Shown one piece after another: positions 1 to 7,948 of a DNA stretch of 37,005 bases. This DNA is from Lachnospiraceae bacterium (GTDB lineage Bacteria > Bacillota > Clostridia > Lachnospirales > Lachnospiraceae): positions 1-37,005 of the forward strand of contig JAFQAU010000234.1 in the NCBI GenBank assembly GCA_017399885.1, written 5' to 3'. The notes under the pieces were generated by a model. The model saw only the letters and a list, made by a program, of their open reading frames with translations. It did no database searches and was not told the DNA's origin. The translations under genes were made by a program, and so were the position numbers. Every line of letters starts with the position of its first letter. Positions within the stretch are counted from its first letter, which is position 1.

Positions 1-277
1 CAATTTAAGGCTACGATTTGTAGACGGTGTCCGTGTCAGCCAAGCACCACAGACACGTCGATTTCGCCCATTTTGCTCCGTCGCCTATTAGCAAATGTTT
101 CCGCAAACTCGCTACGCTCAAACAGTGCTCCAACATTTGGGCTTACTCACAAAATTTGGCAAAAATCTCCTATCGTCTGCTTGTGTTTGTCTGACACGGA
201 CACCATCTGCAAATTGTTATCTTATTGTTGTGCAATTTGACAAGTGCAATTTAGGTTATGTGCTTTTGACACCCTAA
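1..277. mobile_element. MITE-like palindromic repeat, left copy (5' truncated by window edge)
   Basis: Bases 1-167 are repeated at 36839-37005 in the same orientation with three differences (at 27, 140 and 156). The copy ends at 277 with GCTTTTGACACCCTAA, the reverse complement of the start of the right-hand copy at 36793. An internal 19-bp sequence at 229-247 is the exact reverse complement of 36822-36840, and a third arm (around GGTGTCCGTGTCAG, 27-40) pairs with 191-205. Joining the two partial copies predicts a full element of about 323 bp with nested inverted repeats and no credible ORF. This fits a non-autonomous miniature inverted-repeat element. The autonomous family is not identifiable from this window. 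Confidence 0.75.
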
Positions 278-287
278 CCCTATAAAG

Positions 288-323
288 TAAAAAAGCCATT
301 ACACAATTAAAAATCATGTAATG
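288..323 (-). terminator. Rho-independent terminator of the repeat-protein gene
   Basis: Read on the minus strand, CATTACA (323-317) pairs with TGTAATG (303-297) around a 13-nt loop and is followed by GC and a run of T. It lies just beyond the stop codon of the gene at 333-1721. Confidence 0.7.
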
Positions 324-332
324 ACCTTCCTA

Positions 333-779
333 CTAATTCCCTGCTATCAATGCTGCAATTTCCTCCGGCGTCATCATTCGATTTGGATCTGCTGGTGCTT
401 CTTCCACTTTTGGCTCTTCTGCCACCTCACTTACTCCTGCTACCATTGCCGCAATTTCCTCCGGCGTCATCATTCGATTTGGATCTGCCGGTGCTTCCTC
501 CTCTTTTGGCTCTTCTGCCACCTCACTTACTCCTGATACCATTGCCGCAATTTCCTCCGGACTCATCATTCGATTTGGATCTGACGGTGCTTCCTCCTCT
601 TTTGGCTCTTCTGCCACCTCACTTACTCCTGCTACCATTGCTGCAATTTCCTCTGGCGTCATCATTCGATTTGGATCTGCCGGTGCTTCTTCCACTTTTG
701 GCTCTTCTGCCACCTCACTTACTCCTGCTACCATTGCTGCAATTTCTTCCGGGCTCATCATTCTATTTGGATCTGACGG
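333..779 (-). repeat. 96-bp tandem coding repeat (five units)
   Basis: Period 96 bp (32 codons), four full units and a partial fifth, encoding the DPNRMMxPEEIAAM array. The units are nearly identical in DNA, which suggests recent expansion or homogenisation and a likelihood of copy-number variation. Confidence 0.85.
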
Positions 780-1721
780 CTCCTCTGGTAGCTCCGGTGC
801 TTCTTCCACCATTGGTTCTTCTTCTATAATATCAGTTAACACAGATTCCTCCATCACTGGAATTTCCTCTGTAATGTCTGTTGGCACAGATTCCTCCATC
901 ACTGGAGCTTCCTCTATAATATCTGTTAGCACAGATTCTTCCATCACTGGAATTTCCTCTGTAATGTCTGTTAACACAGATTCCTCCATCACTGGAGCTT
1001 CCTCTGTAATGTCTGTCAGCACAGATTCCTCCATCACTGGATCTTCCTCCGGAATGTCTGTTACTACAGACTCCATCGTTACTGGCTCTTCTACTGAATT
1101 TTCTTCCTCAAATATTTGTTCATTTGTAGATGCAGTAATTGAGATATTCTGAAGCACTTGCACCAGACTATTTTTCAAATCTTCTGCTAACTCCCCATTC
1201 TCACGAACAGATTCTTCCATTCCTTTAATAACATTATCAAATACCTTTTGTTGGAAAACCATAAGACTCTTGGTGTTTTCACGACTAAATCTAGCATTTA
1301 TCTTAGCGTTTCGCTCACTGCTTTCCTGAATCTGCTGAAGCATTCCCTCTGTCCCATTTGTTATATGTAAATCTATCTGTTCTAGCTGTTCCTGCATCTG
1401 CTTGGTTCCTCTTTGCACTGCAAGATAAATCGCTTTCTCAAACTTCTCAATCTTCGCTAATTCTGCTGTATCTTTATTACTCTTAGCCACTTCCAACACT
1501 TTACTAAGAAGCTCCTCTTGTTCTTTTAATCTCCTATTTTCCGCCTCATGCTTTAATTCAAAATAACGATCAAACATGAAATAGGATAGCACAAGTAAAA
1601 TGGCAATTCCCCCTGTAATAATGATCCAATCATCAGAACATGTAAATAAAAAATACAATTCCTCGAAAATAATGCCTATAAAAGCAACTGTCAATAAAAT
1701 ACACTTATTCTTTGTATTCAT
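333..1721 (-). CDS. Membrane-anchored repeat protein with DPNRMM(S/T)PEEIAAM motif array
   Basis: I do not recognise a named family. The N-terminus has two hydrophobic segments (about residues 7-26 and 33-50). A long charged, probably coiled-coil region follows (about 52-200, rich in E, K and Q). Next come six tandem 15-residue acidic repeats of the type PVMEESVLTDITEEA (213-302). The protein ends in four full 32-residue repeats and a fifth partial one (315-462), each with the core DPNRMM(S/T)PEEIAAMVAG; the last reads EIAALIAGN and ends the protein. The repeat core resembles short peptide motifs such as the SQDEIDALL found at FliM/FliN N-termini, so a scaffold displaying docking peptides in the cytoplasm is one possibility (inference only). 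The start is supported by GGGGGGAAGGG immediately upstream. The gene stands alone. Confidence 0.8.
   Translation of the reverse strand: MNTKNKCILLTVAFIGIIFEELYFLFTCSDDWIIITGGIAILLVLSYFMFDRYFELKHEAENRRLKEQEELLSKVLEVAKSNKDTAELAKIEKFEKAIYLAVQRGTKQMQEQLEQIDLHITNGTEGMLQQIQESSERNAKINARFSRENTKSLMVFQQKVFDNVIKGMEESVRENGELAEDLKNSLVQVLQNISITASTNEQIFEEENSVEEPVTMESVVTDIPEEDPVMEESVLTDITEEAPVMEESVLTDITEEIPVMEESVLTDIIEEAPVMEESVPTDITEEIPVMEESVLTDIIEEEPMVEEAPELPEEPSDPNRMMSPEEIAAMVAGVSEVAEEPKVEEAPADPNRMMTPEEIAAMVAGVSEVAEEPKEEEAPSDPNRMMSPEEIAAMVSGVSEVAEEPKEEEAPADPNRMMTPEEIAAMVAGVSEVAEEPKVEEAPADPNRMMTPEEIAALIAGN
816..1085 (-). repeat. 45-bp tandem coding repeat (six units)
   Basis: Period 45 bp (15 codons), encoding acidic PVMEESV(L/P)TDI(T/I)EE units in the same gene. 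The first unit is the most diverged. Confidence 0.85.
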
Positions 1722-1893
1722 ACCCTTCCCCCCTAAATAATAAAATTCTGTAACAGTCTACCTACTTCCTATATATACGCAGTAGGTGACATAAAATATC
1801 TACCATACACTCTAATATAGTACCACATTTTACACAAAATCACAAGGATATTTACTGTGTTTTATGGATATTTTTACTATAAACAGTACTACT

Positions 1894-2048
1894 TTACAGC
1901 TTTTCTAGAACAAAGAAAACAATTCCATTTAAAAGTCCGTTGCGGTCAATCTCCCTAATAAGCTCATTGATACGCTTTACCATTTTTTATCTTCCTTCTG
2001 CCAATCGGTGTACTGTTCCCATGCAGTCGGAGTAAATACAACATTCAT
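1894..2048 (-). pseudogene. YoeB-type (RelE superfamily) toxin remnant
   Basis: The ATG at 2048 directly follows the antitoxin stop, as in yefM-yoeB loci. The product starts MNVVFTPTAWEQYTDWQKED, a typical YoeB N-terminus. A one-base loss in a run of A (around 1983-1988) shifts the frame. In the next frame MVKRINELIREIDRNGLLNGI continues the homology to about 1925 with conventional residues (INELI, NGLLNGI). After NGI the sequence diverges to VFFVLEKL and stops, so the C-terminal half, which carries the catalytic residues of the family, is gone. No active toxin can be made. Family assignment is by recognition of the motif pattern. Confidence 0.75.
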
Positions 2049-2313
2049 TTATTCATATGCCTCCAGTTCTGCAATTGTTTTTACAATAAAACCACCTGCT
2101 TCAGCTTCTGCCATAGACTTATCTATCATAGCAAGATAATCAGTGTTTCTCTTGGCTTTTATAAACTCTGCCATCTCATTATATTCTTTTTCAGATATCA
2201 TAACTACAATTTTCATTTTTAGGTCTTGATATAATCAATGTTTCTCCCTGAAAAACCTTATCACACAACGCTTTGAAGTTTTCTCTAACATCCATCCTCT
2301 TTACTGCTAACAT
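2049..2313 (-). pseudogene. YefM/Phd-type antitoxin, frameshifted
   Basis: The ATG at 2313 has AAAGGAG upstream. The first frame reads MLAVKRMDVRENFKALCDKV then FQGETLIISRPKNEN. After a one-base insertion near 2205-2210 the homology resumes as VVMISEKEYNEMAEFIKAK and ends IAELEAYE. This is the normal order of a Phd/YefM antitoxin: an N-terminal dimerisation/DNA-binding half, then a toxin-binding tail. The stop (2049-2051) abuts the toxin start codon. With the toxin also broken, this is a decayed type II toxin-antitoxin locus. Confidence 0.75.
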
Positions 2314-2388
2314 AGAAACCACTCCTTTTTCGATTAACGATACAAAACACTAATTTTTTTTATATTCTTCTAATAATTTAAGAAGTTC

Positions 2389-2862
2389 TTAGTTTTCTTG
2401 TTCTATTCGCCTTCTCTCCAATCTTTCTTTTTCCCGCTCCTGCTCAATTCTCTCCCGCTCTTTCTCGATTCTTTCCCGCTCTCTCTTTTCTTTCTGTATC
2501 TCTAGTTCCATTAATTGTATTTTTTCATTCATTGTTTGAATCCATTTTTCTTCATCATATTCGGTTAGTACCATATCCACCACCTCCGCTCTATGTTTCA
2601 ACAAAATTTCCTTTAATATGTTTTCTTTCACACATTCTTCTACTGCTAACTCTATTGCCTTATCCCTTTCCAGCTTTCCACTATATCTCTTCACTTTTTC
2701 TACGAAATACGCATATTCCTTTAAGGGATGACAGGCTTCCATAAGTTTTTTATTTTTTCCGTAGTTTATATCCAATACTAGTGCTTCCAATTCCATACAC
2801 GCCTTTTCTTTTCCTGTTGTAAATGCATCTGATAAGCGAAGGACTCTTCTTTTCATACTCAT
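2389..2862 (-). pseudogene. Rpn-family (PD-(D/E)XK nuclease/transposase) C-terminal fragment
   Basis: The 157-residue product aligns in pattern with the C-terminal half of Rpn/PDDEXK 'transposase' proteins common in Lachnospiraceae: MELEALVLDINYGKNKKLME, then LKEYAYFVEKVKRY, then EYDEEKW, then a long charged helix (about residues 110-157, E/R/K rich, coiled coil). The N-terminal nuclease domain is missing, so it is truncated. The TAA stop at 2389-2391 is followed in frame by ELLKLLEEYKKN and TAG at 2350-2352. That is how intact relatives end, so the stop is probably a nonsense mutation. Whether the fragment is expressed is unknown; the apparent start MSMKRRV has no strong ribosome binding site. 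Confidence 0.65.
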
Positions 2863-3452
2863 GTATCCTGCAGAAATACACTTTTTATTCTAGCAACCTA
2901 CACTTTTTATTTTAGCTAAATTATATCAAAAAACCTTTGAAACACTATGTATTTTCTTAAAATTGAATATTGATTCGAACTGAATCTTGAATTGTTTAGA
3001 ACGTTCCTGTGAAACTTATGAGTATCACCCATGTTGAGCGCAATAGCCCTTGTTACAAGAACACGTTTCACGATAATGCATACCTCTCTTTACTACTCAT
3101 TCACATATATGCATCCACTACATCATAACGAAATTTTTCTTATAATGCAATAGCAATATCAATTCTCTTGAAATGATACACTTTTGCGTACAACATAGAC
3201 TGCACATATAATAATTATTTATATTTTTAGCATACATCAGTTCGCACGTACATAAGAGCGGGAGAAGTTGCATCAAAAATAAACAATTTTTCCAAATAAA
3301 AGATCCGCTGTCATATAAGAATGATGGTGAATTTTTTTGAGTACAAAAAAAAGTACAAAAGGTGCGAGTACGGAATATAGGGAAAAAACAACCGGCACAC
3401 TTCTTTTTTCGCTACTCTCCCAGTTTCATATATGACAAGTTGTTGTGTACTG
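2863..3452. other. Intergenic, no gene; short direct repeat and a repeated 82-bp segment
   Basis: I find no credible ORF in these 590 bases. They contain a direct repeat, ACACTTTTTATT(C/T)TAGC at 2878-2894 and 2900-2916 (22-bp period). They also contain an 82-bp segment (3158-3239) that recurs inverted at 6860-6940. Several short inverted or repeated motifs (e.g. GAGTACAAAA around 3339-3371) are present without a clear role. Confidence 0.6.
3158..3239 (-). repeat. ~82-bp diverged repeat, copy A (inverted relative to 6860-6940)
   Basis: Read on the minus strand, the segment starts TGATGTATGCTAAAAATA and ends TATCATTTCAAGAGAATTGAT. The plus strand at 6860-6940 has TGACGTATGCTAAAAATA and the identical 21-base ending, with a diverged AT-rich middle of similar length. 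The two copies bracket the two-gene membrane module at 3453-6193 and the transposase relic. Confidence 0.65.
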
Positions 3453-5204
3453 CTACCCATCTCCGGAAATATCTTGGTTAGCACTCAAATCGTCTTCTGT
3501 TCCTGGTTCTCCCAATGTAATTGCACCATTATCTTCCACTGAACTCAGCTTTCCAAGGTTTGCAAATCTTCCCGTCAACTGTGTTCCTTCTCCATTTGCT
3601 CTTGCTAAATCCGCATACATATTGGCAAGATCATGATTTTCTTTTGCATCTTTGATTGCCCCAACAGTATTTGAAATACCATTTTTTGCACGTCTTGAAA
3701 TTCCACTCATCATACGACCAGCAGCCATGAGCGCACCAAATCCTAATAGCTCGCTTCTCATTGAACCACCAACACCAAGCATTCGACGAATAATTGACCT
3801 AGATGGAATTATAGAATACGAACACAATAGAGTGATAAGATAGCCACGCAAGTCTCCACCACATAATTGCTGTATCAGCATAGGCATTAGCAATAATACA
3901 CAATCCAATACAGGATTGAATACATTGCCAATTATTTCCTTGAACCATGTGTTAGTTAATTTGCTATCTTCTAGCGAAAATACAGCAACAAATGGGAAGA
4001 AAATGACGTTCACCATCGTTGCTACAGCTGTTGAAATATAGGTGACAGCATAGAAAATGGCGATACAAACAGCACCTAAATATAATGCAGCATTTACAAA
4101 TCTTTTGCTATGGGTGTACACCTCTCTATAGTATCCAACAATTGTTGCATTATCTTTGGCAGAAAGTCCAAACAAATCTGACATATTGCCATTGAAAGAC
4201 TTGTTGAAATAATTCAGCAAAACATCTTTAAATGCTATCATGGCATCAACGAACCATGGCATTAATGCTAGAAAACCTAAAACAAAAACGCCCCTCGTTA
4301 GCCCATCTACAAGCTCTCTTCTTTGTTTGCTACTTCCACTATTCCATGCCGATTTCACGAACCGGAAGAAAATAAATATAAATACTATTGGAATAGCAAT
4401 GTTTCTGAAAATTATATATACATAACTGGCTATTATTCCGTATGGGTTGCCTTTCACGTGTTCATAGTAGTAATAATTGGTACCATACTTGATCAAACGT
4501 CCATAGATCAAATTATCTAAGGATGCATCGCAATCTATTAGAATATTATTTAAACTATCACCTACTCCAGCTACAAATTTTGCCAAATGCCTTTCTAACT
4601 TTCCAGCTTTCCCATTGGATTTAGCTATCTTTATGCCTGCTTTACTTGTATCTTGTGCATACATGTCTCCAGCAGCTATTGATTCAGAATCGTTGATACC
4701 ATTAATTTCAGCTTCATTTATGACTTGCCCGCCCTTCACTTCAAAAAAATCAACTGCTTCTTCTATTAACTGATGTAATTCTAAACCCCCAGCTCTTCCA
4801 AAGTTATATTGATTAAACGCTCCTTCGCGATCTGCTGATGAACAATATTGATCATCATGCATATAGGCCCTGATCTTATCTTTCTTTTCGTCCGAAAAAT
4901 CCTTATAATCTTCCACATTGGTTAGATAATGTTCTAGCAGTTCGTCAAAAGAATTAAAAGCTATTTTCGTTTCTTCAACTGTGCTAGGGTTAGGCTGAAC
5001 TGGCACAACAATATTAGCAACACTGCCTTTACTAGATTCAATTGTTGCAGTATCGGAAGACTCCGGCTCCGTTTGATTTTTGGGTGCTGGCGTAGTGATT
5101 GGTGCCATCATTCCAGAACCATGCGCATAAACAAAGGTGCTATTTGTTGTAAATAAGATACTAGATAAAAGAATTAAAAAAATATATTTTAGTTTCCTTA
5201 TCAT
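3453..5204 (-). CDS. TrbL/VirB6-like polytopic membrane protein (conjugation-type module)
   Basis: The 583-residue protein begins with a probable signal peptide (residues 1-27, cleavable after VYA). A polar extracytoplasmic stretch of about 230 residues follows, then several hydrophobic segments (about 265-290, 305-330, 370-425, 435-475). Its end is a soluble, charged tail. The pattern WFKEIIGNVFNPVLDCVLLL followed by a conserved basic IPSRSIIRRMLG motif is typical of the VirB6/TrbL-like channel subunits of Gram-positive conjugative elements. Such subunits form part of the inner-membrane pore for DNA/protein transfer. SD GAGG lies ~10 nt before the ATG. Only 5 bp separate it from the upstream gene, so they form one operon. 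No relaxase, coupling protein or VirB4 ATPase is present, so it is probably an island remnant. Another large membrane-protein family cannot be excluded. Confidence 0.55.
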   Translation of the reverse strand: MIRKLKYIFLILLSSILFTTNSTFVYAHGSGMMAPITTPAPKNQTEPESSDTATIESSKGSVANIVVPVQPNPSTVEETKIAFNSFDELLEHYLTNVEDYKDFSDEKKDKIRAYMHDDQYCSSADREGAFNQYNFGRAGGLELHQLIEEAVDFFEVKGGQVINEAEINGINDSESIAAGDMYAQDTSKAGIKIAKSNGKAGKLERHLAKFVAGVGDSLNNILIDCDASLDNLIYGRLIKYGTNYYYYEHVKGNPYGIIASYVYIIFRNIAIPIVFIFIFFRFVKSAWNSGSSKQRRELVDGLTRGVFVLGFLALMPWFVDAMIAFKDVLLNYFNKSFNGNMSDLFGLSAKDNATIVGYYREVYTHSKRFVNAALYLGAVCIAIFYAVTYISTAVATMVNVIFFPFVAVFSLEDSKLTNTWFKEIIGNVFNPVLDCVLLLMPMLIQQLCGGDLRGYLITLLCSYSIIPSRSIIRRMLGVGGSMRSELLGFGALMAAGRMMSGISRRAKNGISNTVGAIKDAKENHDLANMYADLARANGEGTQLTGRFANLGKLSSVEDNGAITLGEPGTEDDLSANQDISGDG

Positions 5205-5209
5205 ATGTT

Positions 5210-6193
5210 TTAATTCCTCTTTTCTTTACTTAATTTGAGGATATAATGTGACGAAAGCGAGAAAGCACCATCATTCATATCAATATCATTGAATACTCGT
5301 ATATATGGGTGACATGTTTCTGCTGATGCAAAAAATATCAAATTACTCCCGATAATCTCACCGTTTTCATCTACTACGCTTTCCCCATTATTTAGATAAA
5401 TATATGGTGTTTTTTCATACATCTCTTTCGTATATCCACGATCATCTAATCCCTTTTTAATTAGTTTTAAAATCTCCAATTCCTGTTTATTGGCATCTTC
5501 AGAAGATACCCCTACGTAATTAGTGAGGTAATAATACAAATCCGAACTATTTAATATGTATAAGCCTTCATAAACAACAGGCCAATGTTCATCATCCATA
5601 TATGATACTTGTATTAACATTTTATTTTTATCATCTTCAGATACAGCAAAGGAAACTATACGATTATCCGTAGCATGTATGTCTACAAAAATTCTATCTG
5701 TAAACCACACAGGCTCGCATCCGGGAATAATAGTCGGATTTCCATATACAGGAGATTTTTTTGCATAATCAACAACATAATCCATAATTTCTTTCTTGAA
5801 TTTTGCCTTTAAAGCATCATCGCCAAAATAATCAAGGATATCTTCATTTTCGATTTCAGTCGGCATAATAGGTGTATCTGACAACTCACCATCGTACTTA
5901 TAATATGGGCTTTCTGTGGCTGAAACCTCTTCATTCTGATAATATGGGTTTTCTGTAGCTTGGACTTCTTCACTTTCTAATTCTTCCGGCACATGTTCAT
6001 CTGCGGCGTATTCACCATTTATCGCATCATTTAATGCTTGATTGTCGATTGCCTTATTGGAGTGGTCTAAAAACAATAATAATAAAATTAATACCATGCA
6101 AATGGCAATTACCACTACTCCACCTACAACTATTTTTTCTTTCAATGCAGTTTGATTTTGTTTTTTCATAATCATTTTCAGTGTATTTTCCAC
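5210..6193 (-). CDS. Single-pass membrane protein, partner of the TrbL-like gene
   Basis: No family recognised. One transmembrane helix (about residues 22-43) is followed by an acidic linker carrying a short duplicated motif (VQATENPYYQNE / VSATESPYYKYD). A soluble domain of ~210 residues follows, with mixed alpha/beta composition, probably outside the cell. Architecture and context suggest an accessory subunit of a secretion/conjugation channel (VirB8-like by topology only). The reading frame begins at GTG 6193, but AGGAGG (6202-6197) is only 3 nt before it and 21 nt before the first ATG (6175), so the true start is uncertain. The upstream side abuts a transposase relic, so the original promoter or upstream genes may have been lost. 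Confidence 0.55.
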   Translation of the reverse strand: MENTLKMIMKKQNQTALKEKIVVGGVVVIAICMVLILLLLFLDHSNKAIDNQALNDAINGEYAADEHVPEELESEEVQATENPYYQNEEVSATESPYYKYDGELSDTPIMPTEIENEDILDYFGDDALKAKFKKEIMDYVVDYAKKSPVYGNPTIIPGCEPVWFTDRIFVDIHATDNRIVSFAVSEDDKNKMLIQVSYMDDEHWPVVYEGLYILNSSDLYYYLTNYVGVSSEDANKQELEILKLIKKGLDDRGYTKEMYEKTPYIYLNNGESVVDENGEIIGSNLIFFASAETCHPYIRVFNDIDMNDGAFSLSSHYILKLSKEKRN

Positions 6194-6219
6194 TGACCTC
6201 CTATTTTATTATTTTCTCA

Positions 6220-6835
6220 CAGATTACATTATTATGGATAATGTATGAAAAAGTCAATAAATATTACAAAAAAACCGGAAAAGAAACAAGCCTCCAGTCT
6301 TCCGTATCCAAACAGACTGAAAAAAATAAGATATACAACCTTGAATTTCTAAAATATAATGTAGAAAGAGACAAAAAAGCAGTCGAGTATCTGTATATTG
6401 ATGCAGATGAAGACCATGTGCATTTACAGTTTAAGGAGACCTCACACATGCTTGACAGTTAGGATGATGTAGCAAGGGCTATAAAGGACGCTATCAAAGA
6501 AGCAGTACAAAATGTCATGTTGGCCATGTGTTATCCTCACGCATGAGTTCAAGACCGATGGGCTGTGATAAAATGTCCCATTTAAGAGCATATTATTTTA
6601 ACAAAAGTGATATGCTTGAATTAGTGCGCTACCAGACAAAAACACCTGCCAAAGCTGCAGGTGCAGAGTCGGACTATGAAGTATTGAGTATGGCTAAAAT
6701 AAAGGCATCCGAAAAAAAATGAAAACTATGATATTGGAAAGTATTATGTCGTCATGCAGGCTACAGTATTGGACAACATTTCAAAACAATTCTGTTTTAA
6801 AAAGAAGGTGCGGAGTATCTATTAGATTGGTAAAA
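6220..6835 (+). pseudogene. ISLre2-family (UPF0236) transposase relic
   Basis: Fragments in different frames preserve recognisable ISLre2/UPF0236 blocks. They run MYEKVNKYYKKTGKE, VEYLYIDADEDHVHLQF (6390-6435), then a break. GHVLSSRMSSRPMG (from about 6520) comes next, lacking the usual WS..GA before DKMSHLRAYY, followed by LELVRYQ and, after a frameshift in a run of A near 6713, a terminal helix ending near 6832. The N-terminal third and central part are deleted and stops interrupt it (6460, 6718). The DADEDHV motif contains acidic residues characteristic of the family. It is inactive and lies head-to-head with the gene at 6193. Confidence 0.75.
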
Positions 6836-6859
6836 AACTACTTGTGCATATCTGTCAAA

Positions 6860-6940
6860 TGACGTATGCTAAAAATAGAAAAATTATTTTTTGTATAGTT
6901 TAAGCTATACACGAGAGTATATCATTTCAAGAGAATTGAT
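6860..6940 (+). repeat. ~81-bp diverged repeat, copy B
   Basis: This is the counterpart of 3158-3239 in opposite orientation (see that entry). It shares TGAcGTATGCTAAAAATA at one end and a 21-base perfect match at the other. No ORF crosses it. Confidence 0.65.
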
Positions 6941-7068
6941 GTCGTCAATTTCCTGGATTGTAAATTCAGTAGAATTTTACTGGGAATGGTTAAAAGGGAT
7001 ATATCAGCATGACAATAGTTGTTGTGGGATATATTTCGAAACGAGAAAAATAAAACACAGTTAAGGAG

Positions 7069-7102
7069 ACAAATCCTTGTCATAATTACGAAAAGGATTT
7101 GT
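7069..7102. terminator. Hairpin, possible terminator
   Basis: ACAAATCCTT (7069-7078) pairs perfectly with AAGGATTTGT (7093-7102) around a 14-nt loop. Flanking AAGGAG/CTCCTT can extend it with a gap. There is no strong T run, so a terminator role is uncertain. Confidence 0.35.
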
Positions 7103-7224
7103 CAAAAACTCCTTTTCGTTGATTATAACAAAAATAAAGATTTAGATGAAACATACTCGATAACAAAAAAAATATTAAAGGAATGTAATCAAATTGGATT
7201 ATTCTACCAATAGGAGGGATTATT

Positions 7225-7419
7225 ATGGTTCAAAATATGGTTCATAAACTGAAACTTGATGATTCTTTTGAGGGTCAAAAACGGGCTGCGCAAATGGTGT
7301 CTCAAGGATTGCTAATGCATGGGGAAATCAAACCTGAACCAACTAAGGTTTTAAGTCCAGAAGTTGAAAAAGAAGCAAGAGAACGAACACTTATGCTCAT
7401 AAAAAAATATAATTTGTAA
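7225..7419 (+). CDS. Small protein, possibly the N-terminal piece of a decayed gene
   Basis: The 64-residue ORF has an excellent ribosome binding site (AGGAGG, 8 nt before the ATG) and the charged, helical sequence MVQNMVHKLKLDDSFEGQ... ending TLMLIKKYNL. I do not recognise a family. After the stop, the next frame continues plausibly as VKELNERVKRISLPRRILLM, and a further shift gives KYVDIKDDAEVMEGVDKMHG. The ORF could therefore be the intact first third of a ~180-residue protein whose rest is the Rpn-like tail at 7430-7768. A genuine small protein is the alternative. Confidence 0.45.
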   Translation: MVQNMVHKLKLDDSFEGQKRAAQMVSQGLLMHGEIKPEPTKVLSPEVEKEARERTLMLIKKYNL

Positions 7420-7429
7420 AAGAATTAAA

Positions 7430-7768
7430 TGAAAGAGTAAAAAGAATATCCTTACCAAGAAGGATTCTCTTGATGGGAAAACTAGAGGAATCTGTAAGTA
7501 TGTAGATATCAAAGATGATGCGGAAGTTATGGAAGGGGTTGATAAAATGCATGGATTAGGCGACGCCATCTATCAAAAAGGCAAAGCTGAAGGTAAAGCT
7601 GAAGGCATAGCTGAAGGAAAAATGGAAATGATAGTCTGTTTTGTGAAAGATGGTTTATTAAGTATAAGCGATGCATCTCAAAGGGCTAATATGTCAGAAC
7701 CTGAATTTATGCGGCTTATGGAATGTGATGAAAAAGATATTAGTGTTATTCAGCAAAGTAAAAAGTAG
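7430..7768 (+). pseudogene. Rpn-like C-terminal remnant with AEGKAEG repeats
   Basis: A first piece (ELNERVKRISLPRRILLMGK..., 7427-7502) is followed by a frame change near 7500. The longer piece (7529-7768) reads DKMHGLGDAIYQKGKAEGKA then a further EG(I)AEGK repeat. Its end is MEMIVCFVKDGLLSISDASQ with NMSEPEFMRLM. The run of (K/I)AEGKAEG units followed by LVKDGLISI..A(A/S)..L.MSE.EF is the characteristic tail of Rpn/PDDEXK nuclease-transposases of Clostridia. The nuclease domain is absent. Assignment is by motif recognition only. Confidence 0.5.
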
Positions 7769-7790
7769 CCTTTAAAAAAGGCTACCTTTT
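7765..7790 (+). terminator. Rho-independent terminator
   Basis: GTAGCCTTT (7765-7773), a 3-nt loop and AAAGGCTAC (7777-7785) form a perfect 9-bp stem followed by CTTTT. It overlaps the stop codon of the upstream ORF. Confidence 0.8.
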
Positions 7791-7948
7791 ACAATTTGCT
7801 GACAGAGTATAAGGAAATTCAGAGAATGAATGATGAATATACCGAAAGGTATAAAAGTGTGTGATAAAAACTTCTGCATCTCGTGAACATAGAAAAACAG
7901 GGAAACAGGTGTTATTTGAAAAAATATATGGCAAAGGTAGGTGTGTAT

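Noticed and set aside
95-277. 60-residue ORF inside the left MITE copy
   Set aside because: It lies in the nested inverted repeats, with no ribosome binding site and no similarity to a known protein pattern.
350-1152. Plus-strand ORFs (159 and 92 residues) opposite the repeat-protein gene
   Set aside because: They are antisense readings of the 96-bp and 45-bp coding repeats, with low-complexity Leu/Pro or Ser/Thr products and no ribosome binding site.
7019-7213. 64-residue ORF before the small CDS at 7225
   Set aside because: It starts at TTG without a ribosome binding site, contains a hairpin, and shows no recognisable family; probably relic sequence.
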